Shown: positions 29,001 to 44,000 of the stretch, piece after piece
How positions within the stretch are numbered: the first letter of the stretch is position 1
How the letters are laid out: each line of letters begins with the position of its first letter
Assembly: GCA_017562135.1 (NCBI GenBank)
Contig: QEYB01000093.1
Coordinates: 310,001 to 374,000, forward strand
Direction of reading: 5' to 3'
DNA: 64,000 nt
Source of the DNA: Dipylidium caninum
Lineage: Eukaryota > Platyhelminthes > Cestoda > Cyclophyllidea > Dipylidiidae
Made by a program: the position numbers and the translations under genes
Notes under the pieces: model-generated
The model's input: only the letters and a program-made list of their open reading frames with translations
Databases searched by the model: none
Told to the model about the DNA's origin: nothing

Positions 29001-32000
29001 CATTACCAAAAATAGATTTTATCTAATTGGAGTACCGCTCCGGCCAACTTGTGCGTCCGTCCATCACTAACTCCTCCATTGGTCAGCGTTGAGGCACCGG
29101 ATGGGTCAGCTACTACTTAGCGTAGGCGTAGTTAACTTCTGATTCGTAAATCTAAGGTCTACTATTCAAATTCAGCCAGTGAGAATATAATGCTATAATT
29201 TGAGTTAATTTTAGCTAACCAATGGAATCCCCAACAGACCGACCGAAATTAGACCAGAAAGCAAATAGGAGGAGGTTGCATACTCCCACTATTTACATGT
29301 TGAATAAAAACGTATCGAATTGGGTCTACTTAGAAGCAAACTTTGTTCCCAACCAACAAAAAGAGGTTAAGATACTTTACTTTGGCGTGACATTGATCAG
29401 GCAAAAAGCGCAGAGATTCAAGTTTCTTTTTAATTATATAAAATAGCTTTTGAAAATGCTCCAAACAGCCGTTTGTACCGTGCTCGGTCAGACGAAAAGC
29501 AGGTAACACAACAGACTCACAAACCTTCTATTCTTCTGAGTGAAAAAAAATTCTCATAAACCGGAAGTCAGTACAAGGATGAATATCTTCAATTTTCAGA
29601 CTGAAACGAATGTATAGGTGAAGGATCAAAGTGGAATAAGCGACTCCCTTAAATGGCGTTGTCCAGATAATCAAATGCGAAGTATTCTTACACACGCAAG
29701 CGTTATAAACGATTGTTTACCATAAAATTGTCGTGGTAGTAGCATTTACGCCGCGTTGTTCCTTTCTATTCAAAGCGGTGTTTTATGCACTCCCCCCAAT
29801 AGCACGCAGACCACTTGTGAATACATAAGTATTGCGATGTAATATATGGAATTACGCTCCTTAGAAAATGTCATTTAATTCACACTAATGCAAAATGACG
29901 GTTCTTTTGGTCTAGACAGTTTAATTTCGGAAAAGAAACCGGGTTCTGAAGAAAGGCATCTAATCTTGAGAATAAAATTGTCTGGTATAAAAGGAACATT
30001 CAAAAATGTTAGGACCAAATTAAAGTGCATAATGTCTAGTAAGAATCACATGATGCTTTAATTAATACACAATTCTAAACAAAAAAATTAAATCCGACTG
30101 ATTCGACACGAGAAATAAACAAGTGTACTGACGAAAATGCATCCCCTGGAGAAATTTCAAATAAGTCGTTTGCGAAAAATGGCACTACAATAAGCCAAGA
30201 GGCAATTTATAACTCTATTACCGTTTGAATACCCGAAATTTCAGCAGTCAAGGTAGTGGCTTATGTGAAGCGAGTGAGATTAAAGGTATAATAGACGGTG
30301 TCTTTACTGATCACATAGAAAACTCGTGATCAACAGTGCTCCCAAAATCCTCGTGTACTCCATGCCTCCCTATAGGAGGTCGTAAAACCCAACAACGATT
30401 TTAATGACCCTGCCCGCCTTTCTTCTACACTTCTCTCCTATGCCCAGAATGATGTTTCTGAAGAAATTTTCTGCAATTCCACCTTTACCAAAATTAAATT
30501 AAATATCTCGCCTCTCGACAGGTATAAGGCGCCATTGCTTTGATGGAATGGATTTTTTTTTGGCAAGTTATCACAGCTTCCTGCTGCGGCAGTAAGGAAC
30601 CTCTCCCACCGGCATATATACACTTAGGATAAACGAGGATCATATTTACTCATGTACATTCACGTTTGCAATTCAGTCAATTTCAACATGGTAGGTGGCG
30701 GTAATGCACTGGTGAAAACTCCCACACACTACTTTAATATTCTTTTGTTCTAAAATAGAGTTTAACTGGCGAGGTTAGAAGAACTAGGTAGGAAACATTA
30801 CCAGGGAAGTGTGGCCGTTAACCAAGATCGTAATTACAACTGACATAAATCAGTTCACAAGAGATTTCTTTCCGACTTAGACATATCAATTCGTTCATTA
30901 CAAAAATGTGTTCCCATTGAATATTCCAATTATGATAGAGAATAACTATTCCTCTGAGCGATTTCTGTTGATATATCAAGTCAGAAAGAATTTTAACTAC
31001 ATAAGTCAACTTATAAATCGAGATCAAAGGGAAAATCAGCCTTCTCGCGTCCACAATTTAGTGTGCCTCAAAAATAACATTTGACTGCCCGAATATTACA
31101 AAGGGGGAGAGAAGATTGATATTTGGCTTCTTCTTCTTATTACATAATTCATCTTAACAATACCGAACATTACGATAACTTTCGTCAGTCTAATTTTTGC
31201 CTAACTCCAAATGCAAATACAAGAAATCAGACATTATCTGGAATCCACAAAAATAAACAAAAAATCATGAGCTTATAAATCTTCCCAGAATAATTTTCTA
31301 TAAAAAAATAATTGAGCGTTGTTAACAGTTATTTGAAAAGCCAGAAAAGCGATGATGCTGCGAGGCAAGATTCGTAGAAGACACGAATTAGAAATTGTGA
31401 CAAATGTTGTCGACCAGTAATTAGACAAATTCTTTGGAAAGCCCATTAACTGTCACTTACTAGAGATTAGACAGATCTCCTGCATAAAAAAAAACACTTC
31501 AGTAGGACGCACGAGTAATCATATACAATGAGCCAGAAAACAGAAGCATCAGTGTTGCAGTAATTAATGATGATATTAACAACAGAAGCATTCCATCTCA
31601 CCTTACCATTTTTCATACTTATAACAAATACTCTTTCCCTGCACTAAAACCTACTTTCATGTCACATAAATACTATCAAAAAAAAATACTATCATGCACC
31701 ATTCTTAGAGGTTTTCTTGTGTTTCTCCGAGAGACCCTGTTTCCCGCCGGTGGCACCGGGACTGGCGGGTTTGGTAGTAGACGTATCCTTCGACTTTTCT
31801 CCACTTTTTGGGGGTTGATCTGTAGCAGCAGTAGTAATAACGGCCGGGGACTCCGTAACGTCGCCACCGAGAGCTGCCAATTTACGCGCTGCCCACACGT
31901 TGTCCGGTTGAGGGGGAAATCTTACAGGTGGAGATGTGACTGGAGATTCAGATGCGCCTCGGGGTGACCCACTTGCTCGTCTAAGAGAGGCCTTCAATTC

Positions 32001-35000
32001 GCACGCTTCTGCTGGGGTGAGGTCACCGTTCGTTACGGTCAAAGGACGTCCTGGAACAATAAGCATAACAACTCAATGAACACTGTAGCTAAGACTAAAC
32101 GTAGAACACCATATGAATGGCATAAATACCTTAAAATTGGGGTGTTAAAACCCGTACTTAGCAGTTACACAAAATTACTGTTCTTTGCAAAAGAACCCGA
32201 AGTTAAGATAGGAAGTAATAAGGCAAGGAAGTAAAGGCAAAATTTCTTGCATGGGCTGAAAACACGTGCCATCTTCTCTCTCGAGAGTGGCCAAACATTA
32301 ATTAAGCGACCTTACATTAGAACTAATAACCGAACGCGGTCAGTACTAGTATCCCAAGGGAGAATCAACTACCAAACAACCGATTTATCATATTCTATTC
32401 GAATCTAATTTGGCTTCAATTTAAGCGAAGTGACACCCAAAAACTAAGGAAACACTAGAATTACACCGATACTTCTATTTAACTGAATTTATTAATATTA
32501 AAAAGTCCAGCTCGTGCAATTCAGTACCATGGGTGGAGAAGAAACAAGTGGCATATTTATCACTTCGGTGGAGAAGTTGTTAATTCAAGCCCGTTGAGCA
32601 CAATCTACGAAGTTGTTGAGACCCTAAGAGCTAGGACGTATGGCTTTGTCGTCGTAGATATTTCGCAGAAAAAAACACATTTATCTGGAATCTGCGGAAG
32701 ATGAAATTTACCGCATTAGGTAAGAATAAGCTATTCCCCGAGATCGAAGGTGGAAGTGAGGACAACTGAGGAATAAGGCTTATTGCAACCATCTCCCAAG
32801 CAACTTTCCAATCAGCTTTTTGTAGGCGAGACATACCGACGAAGAACTTACGACATTTTACATTTAATAGTGATCGTGTATTGTGGCATTTAAAGAGGAA
32901 AAGATTGTAAGACGTGAGGAGATGATGGAGGATGGGTGATTCACCAGGTTCATCGCCTTTTAAGATAACATGATGCCCCAACTGGGGATGAAAGGGAAGC
33001 CCCAAATGAGGACAGGTCGAATCGATGGCCGCGGGTCACCTTCTCCTTCTCCTCCTCAATCAGATATGAAAATCAAATGGGAAACGGCGTTGCCACTCGC
33101 AAAATGCATGATATATCGTACAAAATGGTTCAGGGCAATTTTCTTCTCGACTATAAATGAAAATATTCCATGCCACTAAGTCGCACATTTTATGAAAAAA
33201 AGAAGACAGGGCGTCTTGACAACTTGTTTATAGCCGAATCTATGATACTTTGTAAGCGGCATACCAGACACCGTCTTTAAAACATCTTAGAAATTAATTG
33301 TTCCAAAGTTTCATGTTGATTAAACTAAATGGTGCCGGTCCTGAAAAGTTTCGAACTAATCTGAGAATGTGCCTTGGAGGTTAGCGTACTACCACATGGA
33401 AGTAACATAGATTGTCCCTCTCCATCATTGTGCTTTCCAGTACATTTGGAGATATAATAAAAGTTAATAGAAAGTCTATTAAACTCCTTTAATACCTTTA
33501 ATAGAGTTTCTAAAGCCAACTAAAAAGCAGAAAGACAAAAGGCTGGATCTATAAGAAGAAATATTTCCCATTTATGACCGAAAACAAATCGCCAACAATA
33601 GACAATAGTTCGCATCTTCAAAATAACTTTAATGAATGGTCGTCTCTTGTTAAACTATTTCAAGAATTCAAAAATTACGATACGTCAGAATTTCAGAGGA
33701 CCAACTTCTTCAGGATGCGGAAACAGATTTATGCACAGTAAGTACGCTGTTCCGCTGTCCAAAAATAAAAGAAAAGAACAACCCTTTGTTTACCGTGTGC
33801 TTAATTATATAATTTGTACGAAATGCAAGTATACTGAGCACTAGGTTGATAAAAGAGTTCTTTAAAAAGCGAGCAACGGTCAGGCTAATTCTATCACTTG
33901 ATAGCAGTAGTTAATTTTTCCCATCTCCACAAACTGCAATAATTAGGAATGTAAAGAGTTTTATACATTATTAATCATATAAATGTGAAATAATTTTGAG
34001 AAGGGCAAGAACTTAAGAGTACACTTAAACTGCTTCCGACCATTATTTATTACTGGGCAATAAGTTCTTTTATCCTCTAAATAACGACAAAAAGAAAGTG
34101 CTACGCAAGCGACCACAGCTTAGACATTTCATATGGAAATAGGAAAAAACACAAGTTGGTTTGAATTCTTTCATCTGTAAAGACCCAAAGTGTAATACAC
34201 GTTGGAATCTTGTTGCACCGAACTCAATAACTAAGTACTAATTGTTGTTACCAGATGTTCTTTGCAAGCAAACGATTAAATAAAGAAATTTTGCTGAAAA
34301 TCGGATACGTAAATGTGCCAGGCAAACAAAAATATGTTGGTTGGAATGTTATTACTTCGACCAACAAGACAGTACCACTTGTCTCTTGGGCAGAGAGCTA
34401 GCGTTATTTGACATAAATGGAGGAGAAAAGTGGTTAAAAAGATAATATGTTGAATGAAAAACCATTGACGTATGACTAAGTCTTGAGATAGTTTTACCGG
34501 CAGCATCGCAAACACGTTAATCAACACAGTATTTCAATGCTATACTTTCTTCATGATCATAAATGTTCCCATTTATTTCAACTATATCGGTCGTCTCGTT
34601 TTCACAGCACTTATGCCTCCCAATGGAAAAGTTTAATTTGAGAAGACGGCAACAACGGCTTTTCGAATAAGAAAATTAGTATCATTAAATATTTTTGCCC
34701 TAAAAGCACTTTTCCGAGTTCAAATTAGACTGGAATTTTCTAAAAGCTTTTCGAGCACATACCACATCGACTCCACCCATACCACAACTTACCCCCATTC
34801 GTCGGTCGCACAACGTTCACGGGCTTGGGAGGCCGATGAGAGGAACTAGCATTCACAGGAGAAGTCCCCTTGGAATCTTGAGGCACAGATCCGACAGCTG
34901 CATTATCATCGCTTACAGCAAATGTAACCGATGCGTAATCCTGCAAAAAGTATAACACCTCATCAGTTTGTGGGTGGCATTTCGTTTTCTTCAAACCCAA

Positions 35001-38000
35001 ACGATTTCAATTGTGGCACAAAATTAAGTTTATGCTTGCTATAGGAACTTAGAAGTTCAAGCATACTAATCGTCATTGGCTAAGACCAATTATAAGGGAT
35101 CTGCTGGATAGAAGGTTTCTTTTCTTTTACAGGCATATTTCGTTTGCATTGATTGAGTAAAAAAAACAAAAGTTGGATTTTCGACAATTTACTAACAAAA
35201 CTGTTAAAAAGTTGGATCAGTCGCAAGTAATGGAGGCCACCCACACATTTTACTGAAACATCCCCTTATTCTTTAGGTTTGTACGATTGAGTTAAGTGAG
35301 TGACCTTAAGTAACTTATTAGTGAATCCCACCTACGAGCTAAAAGCCAGACGATAAACTAGACGAACACGTCTTCGATACGTAGCAAATAACTTGAAGTT
35401 TGTCATTAATGTTTGCCACACCATTATAGGTAATGTTGCTCCTGTGTGGAGTAACAGCTTTCTATCCAAAAAATTCGCAAATTAATGAGCGTCCTTTAAA
35501 TTAACGTATTTGTACGCATTTTCGTGTGTCCGTCTACAAGGAAGAAGAGGGACGGAGAGGGAAGGGTAGAATGAAAGGCGCACTTATTGATGTCTGCCGG
35601 CATTTACTCACAAAAAGCATGTTTTCGGAAGCATGAGGTGTATGCATGTGTGCTTGTGCGGTTACAAAGAAATATTGCACGGCTAAACAATCACCACGAT
35701 GACTGAAATAGATGAAAATGGAGAGAACATCCGAACATTCCATGAAGATGGCAGAAATTTACAGCCATGTGGCCCACGTAAATCGAGCAAAGCTATAAAA
35801 ATAGGCAATAAAAGCAAGAGGAGATGAATTAGAACGAAACAAATAGACCATGCAAAAACGTGTTTTTGTAAAGGAGGGAAAGGACCAGCTGAGAGAAGTT
35901 AACTGCGTTATGCTCACATGGACACGGGGAAGAGTGAAACGTGATACTAGACACTGTTATTGGTTGAGTGGAAAGGCCAAAAATGAAGGAGTCACCCACA
36001 CCAATACTTGGTAAAACTAATCATGATCGCGGAATCGGGAGTACAAAGGTGGGAGATCGTCATCTCATCTTACTTTTATTTATTAACTTCGACTGTCGCG
36101 CCTTTAACATAAACACCTCGAAAAATTAGATTGTTTCAAAAAGAAGGCTTCGCACAATAAATCCAGTTCTAAAAACACATTTTTGTCATGCACTAAATAA
36201 ATAAACCAAGAGCACAATAATGTGCAAAATGAGATGCATCTTCCTAGTAATTTGATATCCGCAACGGACTATGCAATTGTATGTGAATGCACTTTAGTCG
36301 TTAAGACTGCTAACACAGAGGACCCAACATCTGAAGTAGTTCCAATTAATTTAAACAGAGATTCTATTTCCCCTTTACCTGCAATAGACACTGGTTAAAC
36401 GGATCATAATGTCGTGTATGCACGAAGAGAGATCAGAACGTACGTCACGCAGGAAGGCAGAATTTTTTGAATGCCCGGAGGCTTCTTGAGCCTCATTTGA
36501 ATCTCCATTCTCCCCCCCATTGCAGTTTGATGCCGTCTTTGGGGCCTGTTCAGTAGCAGAGAGTGGTTTAAGGGTCGTCGCCTCCACTGAAAGAACCTTC
36601 CTCGACTTCTTGCCTCGCCCATCGCTATTCTTCCTCTCTGTGCCTCCGTTTGTAACCCCCTTTTTCTTGCCTGAAGAGGATTGCTTCTTGAGTCGCCCGG
36701 GAGTGGAGGAGACAAGTGTCGACACTGACTTATCTGTAGCCTTAAAATTAAGAAAAAAGTTTTTGAGTAAACACGTTTTTTATCAAATAGCTAACCATAT
36801 TTTTCCATCTTCCGAACTCCAAAGATCAGTCATAGCCACAAAAATGTTCGCATAAGGCAAAGCAATAAGGTGATAATGAATTTGTAAACAATTTCTGAAA
36901 AATTTGGGAAAGAAGCTCTGTAAAATTGCAATCCTTTGTTCACTGAATAACAGGCCTGATGAATTTATCACTTTTAGGCTACCACAGATGATCTAATCTA
37001 GAAACTCAACTGAAGTAAATCCTTTAGATGAGTTTAAAATAATTGTGGGTAGGTTATTTGTTATTTATGACCACAGATTGATTGCCCAAGTGCGCATTGA
37101 AGTCACATGAGAATATGTGCACGCACAAGTGCATACACATGTGGTTGACTTATACATTTTCCATTCTGGTTTACCTAACTGACCATCTGCCTTCGATTTT
37201 GGTGTTCAATACATATTTACAAGAATGCAACAATGACAAGAGGATACATAAACATCAAGTCTGAGCCTCAAACCAGGTAATAAGTCACTGCCAACGCCGA
37301 CGCCGAAACCTCCATAACCGTTTGCCGTCCTCAGCTAAATATATGTGCATGTGCTAAGACAGGATCGAGCAGTAAATTATCAAATCAACTTCTGATAGCT
37401 TGAGGAGGCAAAATGTTAAGCGATAACGGATGCAGCGGTAACACCGCCACCAGAATACTTAGAAGCTCTTCCTCCGCACGTGACATCCCACTTTTGTGAA
37501 GGGTATGCAGAGGCAGAAATTAGAATGGGCGGTGGACACAGCACACGAACCGAGCTTTATGGCCGAGCCGCTCCTGAGGTAGCTCAACAATCTACAAACC
37601 CACTGCCCTAATGTGCTTAAGAAGGTTCTTCCTTTTGCTCTACCACTTTTTTTAGAATTTGTAATTAGAGATTTAGGTGACACAAAGAATCGATTATTGA
37701 AATGGATCATTTAAAGTAACAGTGCAACTGGTTGTCAGCACGTTCAAGCCAACTCGGGGAGATTGAAATTTGACGCGATAATTGCACACAACTACAGGTG
37801 AGAATGAAATCCTGTCAAATGTCGAGTTTAATGTGGGGAGAAAAAGACGAATAAGTCAGAGTAAAGCGCAAACGTACCAAATGTAACAACAAATGATTAA
37901 AAATTGTCCATCACAAAAACTAAGTTTCATGATACAAAATGTTCTTCGAGTAAGTAATCACTAAAATCCGTCGTCCAAGCAAGTCACAAAACAAATGCCT

Positions 38001-41000
38001 CAGAGTATAAAAAGAAAAGTATAATATTTTAAATTTCTAGTGATTAAAGGAAACATTCCGTACATCAAGTGGATGTTTGATAGTATCAAATAAATTTAAG
38101 AGCATATATTTGGTTTGGCTGTGAGATTTGTACGGACATGTCAACAAATTATGTGCGATTGGTTTATTTAAGGCCAAATTTGGTGATAGGAAGGAACCGT
38201 GTTTGGGATGAAGAAAGAATCATACCAAACATGAAAATTGCAAATTAAGGAGGAAAGCCACGTTTGGCAGTGTGCAAAAAGTTACCATTTTTAAGCAACT
38301 TGTGGGAGTATTAAAGGGGTTAAAGGGTGCAACTTAGCAACAAGCGCAGTGTTCACCTGCAGGCAAAGTTTATTATCCCACTTTACCACACTGAAATACC
38401 CAAAGTCGCAAAGGAATGTTACACATTAATGAATGTGTACAGAACAGTTAAACGCGATTCGACCACCATTGAACGTTTAGTTAAAGAAATGTGGTGCACT
38501 GCAAGAGAAGCACCTAAGGCGAACAGAGAGGCACGATCCACTTCATACTTATCCACTCATCCTGCAAATGTCCGTCAACGGTTAAAGATCGGGCTAAGTG
38601 ATCATGGAATTCGTACCTGGTTAACGGAGGAGAGAAGAGAAAAGATAGGCTAAACGATTACTTATAGTGCCACCAGAAAACAGTGCATTCTTAGAGTATT
38701 TTTTACAAGGGACCGATGACCATCCTGCGTTGTGACGTTCGAATCTACCTTGACTAATGGGCGGCAGAAAGGAAAGTTTGCGAAATACACTTAAAGATAA
38801 GATGTTAGTAGGTAATTTTACATTTATCTTTGAGGATATTGCACGTTAACTTTTTGGTTACCGAAAATGGAATCTGATAGGGTTTGCAAGACACTTTACA
38901 AAATTGAAAGTGAAAAAATAGATATTAGGCATTTTATGATTACTTTGAAGAGCGATTGTAATAAATGCATTCAAAATGCCTACTGCAAGCAACCAAATAA
39001 ACAAAGTTAAGTAAATGCAACAGATCATCAGGCTCATGAGGATCGAATGTCAAACAACTGATGCGAGGACTTAAAACCGAAGATGAGTTTAGACAAAGGG
39101 AGTTCTAGGCAAGGTCATATTTAAAAAAAAGGGGAGCGAGACTTCAACATGATATCTTTGACACCCTACTATGGGACGATATAGTTATGCAGGGTTCGGG
39201 ATCTTCGTAAAAAGCCACCCGATTCAAAAAGCATACGAATGGGCATCTAGGCTGAGTTCACACATTTAGCACTACATCACGGAGTATTTTTGGTATTACT
39301 CCACAATTTCCGATGTCAAATTTTCAAAAATCAAACGAACTTGGTCCAAAACTAATTGAAACCAATTGCAGAAGCGGCCAGGATTTTGTGTTTCAAAAGC
39401 AAGCAAACCAATCATCCATTATAAAGTAATCCGGGTAAGTTTCCAAGAGGAAGGAATGCGAGAGGAGTCTGAATGTAAAAAAATTGGCCAAATCCACACG
39501 ATTGTTCGAATTTGGTGGCTAAAACAAATGAGGCTAATTATTGTAAAAATCCTATCACCGGTTTTGTAACTCTGACCGGGAATCTTAGGCAGATTCTTCG
39601 AAAAATTCATTTGCGCCACATTTGCCACTCCCGATATCTTAAACTTCACTTGATAACATTATTTTGAAAACAACTGGACTGAGTGAATGTTGATCGGTAC
39701 GTTTGGGTGAGTTGAATACTGGCAAAATTTCCCTTATTGGGAAGGGAATATGCGCATGGCTACCAGTGGTAATGCATTCAAAAGGCGTAAAAACAATTTG
39801 GACAATCAGTATCCGCGCAGAATCCTCAAAATCGAAGATAACAACTATCTGGGTGACAGGTTTCAAATTCACAATCTTAAAAGTCATTCTACTCCAAGGC
39901 GCAAAGGTTGTCAATTTGCAGCAAGGTCGTGTTTCTTCAGACAGATGAACGAAGCAAAAAATTCGCATTGAAGGAAAGAATCATTCGCCTAAGTCAACCT
40001 TCCCCCCTGAAATCCGCATATTAAGATGTGTTTTAGTAATGACTGTCTGTCACCTCTTAAAATCACCGGTAAAAATATTTTCAAATTCACTAAAACGTTC
40101 TAAATGACCACACAAATTAATCTTTTATGGGTTAATTACAACGTAGACCGATTTACGATAGACTAGTGACAAGTGAGGAATTAAGAAATCGAACACGGAA
40201 ACGAATGGCATTTTCGCGATTAATGAAAGGATAATTGAGCGGTAGAAATCATTTCACAATAGCGGCTTCGATTGTGTTTACACACCAACACAACCGGAAG
40301 TGCTGCAGATTCAGAAGAAGCACAAAAAGCTTGACGGGAGCTAATCTTCTCCAATCTGTGATGCACATAAAAGGCAGAAACCCCCTCAACCCCAATGTTT
40401 ATTCGCAAAAACACACACATGTACACAAATACGCGTTGATCTAGCAATCAGTAATATCCGAGAAGCATGTTACGCTTTCGACTCGAAAAGGCCGCACACT
40501 GCAAGCAGGCAGGTCAAAGTAACAAATGTCCAGGGTTTATACGAAACACTTCAGAAATGTTCAAATTATCGTGGTGGTAAATACTAGTTCGAGATAACTT
40601 AAGCTTATATTTCAGAGGATTGATATCACACCTTGATTTGGACGGCTAATCAACCTTCAAAGTATCATATTATTTTCTGAAGGGATGAAGTTTTTTTTTC
40701 AGGTAAAACGCAGTCATACTGTTGTGTCGGTCAAGGCAAACGATGAGTTGAAGTAGATTTCCTTCGAAATGCTGGCGTATTCGATTTTGCGTGGGTAGAA
40801 TCAAAGTAATAATACGGTCCATGTAATTGTCGCAAATTACAAGCTACAATACACATGGGAGTGCGAGAAGTCTGGTAATACCTCTTTGCCACAAATTAGA
40901 AAAATTTGGTAACATTACCCGTCTGTATTACTAACACACACTTTATGATGATAATTTTAACTCCCATCCCACCCATTTTGGGTATCGCATTAGCATGTGC

Positions 41001-44000
41001 TTAGGCATATGTTTCGAGAAGTTTAAATCAAGTCAATAGGATCTCATGAGAAGATAAAAGTTACTAGAAGTGATGTAAAACAGTGAACGTTATAGTGAAT
41101 AATTCGGTGCTTAATGAACTAAATAGTTTGTTCACTTGTAATGAATTTTGTACTAGGGGATAAAGGGAATAAAAGTGCACAAAACAAGAGTATTAGAGGA
41201 GGGACGATAAGAATTCCAAGTGCTATGAAAAGAGACCTATTTGAACAGAGATTAGTCAGGAATTAACATTCTCTCTAGATAATTTTCTTTTCCAACCTTG
41301 CAGTCGGCCAACAACTTCCGGTTTCAGAGACGCTAGAAACTTGGAAATTACTTATAGACAGACCCTAAGGCATTCTTTGAAAACTTTATCACTGTTTCCT
41401 TAAGGTCTGATTACATGACATCGACATTAAGGCCGAGATGTTAAGCCACACCATAATTCCTCAAAAAGAACGAAGTAGATGTAGAATGCGCGAAACCCTA
41501 CACATTTTAGTTAATAGCTAGTTAAATAAAAGGATATAAAGCTATAAGGAACTCATTTTAAATTAATTCATAGAAGGTGAAGAATGAGCAACATTCACTT
41601 TCTACTTTTCTGATTGGTTGTTACAGTGACTTCTATCAGGTTGGAAACTACGAAACAGGCTGTTTTGTTTAGTCTGTGTTCAGCTACGACTGGAGGGGTA
41701 CCTGGTGACGTGCACTCAATTTTCTTATTTATAAATTTCAAAGATATTCTCCTTACTCATTTCGCAAAAAGGTTTTCCATGCTTGTGTCCTATTTTTATT
41801 TTATTTTTCACTGAAACCCGGTGGTAACAAAACGCACTTTAAATCTACTTTTCCTGTACGAGTTCAAAGTGAATTACAGCACAGAAATTCATGGAATTTG
41901 CGTATGGTCAACGAGCCTTGAAGGCCACCGGCCCAATGGTGATAACTAGAAATTAAGGACGACTGTGGAGTCCGATACGCACACAACTATTCATGAACTT
42001 GCATCTAAAATATAGGAACGAGCTATCCATACGGGTGCGATAAAATGTTTGCACACAATAAATAAAAAAAAGTGAACTCATGCGCCTCTTGTACAAACTG
42101 GCGCAACTGCAAATGATCGAGCAACGACAAGAACAGGTGAACATCTTTGTTGCTTCCTACGCAATACACAATTGTCGACGTTTTTACATCAAATCACCAC
42201 TCATGATGAAAGTGGCTTTTGTATGATCAGCAAATGGGGCGATGGAAAATAGACTCCTCCCCCCGGGACATACCCTCAGCGGAAATTTCGTCAAAAAAAT
42301 ACGGTTACCACATGGTGGAAAGCCCAAGGAGTGATCATGCATTATTCCTTCCTATAGCCAGGCGAAAGCATAATAGCGGCGAAATCCTATTGCCGTGAAA
42401 CTGATCTCATGCGTGGGAGGAAACTTATAAAAATCAACTAGCATTGCTCACTCAGCACGGCGCAATCTTACTGCTCCAATTATACTGACAAATTAAATTC
42501 CCACAAATATAACAATTTCTCATATCCTCTACATTCACCTGATATTTCTCTGACCGTTTAATATATTTTCCGCAAATACGAATCATTTTTAAGGGGAAAA
42601 ACACATTAACCAAGAGGATACCATAAAGGACTTTTAATACCTTATTTGCCCTGAAAATCAAGACCTTTATAAAAAGGCACACATGACTTGCCCGATGGCC
42701 GAAAGAAAGTCATAGATGCTGCTGGAAATTATTTCACTTCGATATAATAAATAATGTGAAAAATTGGAAACTTTTTTTTCTGCTTATATACAATGCCAGT
42801 TTCACAGTTGCCAATCTAATAATTTTTAAAAACCGCGTACTGTGGCAATTTTCGTGCTAATTTGTATGAAAAAGGTGCAATCTTTGAACCTTCGCTGACG
42901 GCGTAAATCAGATCGACCACTTCTAAGTTTTTGTTTATTATCTACACTCCTTCACAAATCATTGGCACCGCTCGTACGGTAGCGATGAAACAAATGAAAA
43001 GTTTTTATCATGCTAATTCCGTGACTTTTGACCACTTTGACGGTATTAACAAGAAGGTGTAGTTTAGGCATCGCCTTAGTTATTCTTAATGGATCAAAGT
43101 AATCCTTAGAGATGCTCGTCCTCCGTGAAGTACACCAAGTTTTTTTTGAATGTATAGATACGGGGAAAGAACCAGATGACGTGTCTGAGAACAAAAAATT
43201 AATTCCCGCGTTAAATTATTCCAAACGCAGTAGAGTTAAAGAATGGATATTCTTACAAGAATGCTCGGTTTTCAGTGGAAGAGAAAAAGGAAAACAATCA
43301 GCCTTTGCTCATTAATAAAAATCTTCATCGAACGTTGGCATAAGACGGGAGAATTCTTGTCCCTACATGGGTAATAGTCGAGATCAAATATACCAACGAC
43401 AGGCTCCTACGTTAAATCAAATTCCTTACATGTATTTCTTGTGTCCATATTTTCAGTTACCAGATCAAATCAAAATCTAACATAACAAATAAAGTGGTGA
43501 AATTGGCTACGGTATTAAAAAGACTTCACTAAATAATATGGAAATAGTACACTCAGAGCCTCAAAAAATGTACTCTGATACCGGCAAAGTAATCCAATAT
43601 AGAACAATTTCCTGGCCTAAAAAAGTCGGGATATCTCTTCCAATCTCATATGCATTAACTCGAATTTATCTAATAAGCAGGTATTACATTCCTTGCTCAG
43701 CCGCTCATTGGTCAACTGAGATAAGAAAGATAAGGAAAACCTCAAGAGTGTTTGAGATTTATGACCGCAATGCGACACAAATCAGTATTCAATACAAATT
43801 TTGGAGCAATTACCGTACTATCCACTCGTAAATGAAAAAAAATATTACTACAACATCACAGAAATTGGTTATTGGAAAAAGGAAACGTGTGCGAATAAAA
43901 CTCACCTCCTCCACAGTTTCTCTTTTGCCAACAATCTGCCTCTCTCGTTTGAGCTTTCTGCGTTGTTCCAAAATAGCGGAAGTATTCTCAGAAGGAGGAG

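Larger units (their letters stand above)
25249..36443 (-). other. FNDC3 introns 3-7
   Basis: The gaps 34941-36443, 32051-34792, 28216-31699, 26176-27544 and 25249-25880 hold no recognisable gene. The longest same-strand open frame (32631-33005) lacks similarity or coherent splice context. A C11-A11 homopolymer pair lies at 27025-27046. Confidence 0.6.

Noticed and set aside
32631..33005. Minus-strand 124-codon open frame in FNDC3 intron 4
   Set aside because: Neighbouring exons are phase-compatible without it and it has no recognisable domain.
38327..38653. Plus-strand 108-codon open frame in FNDC3 intron 2
   Set aside because: Considered as a nested gene or transposon fragment, but no motif was recognised and the length is within chance for this much intron.
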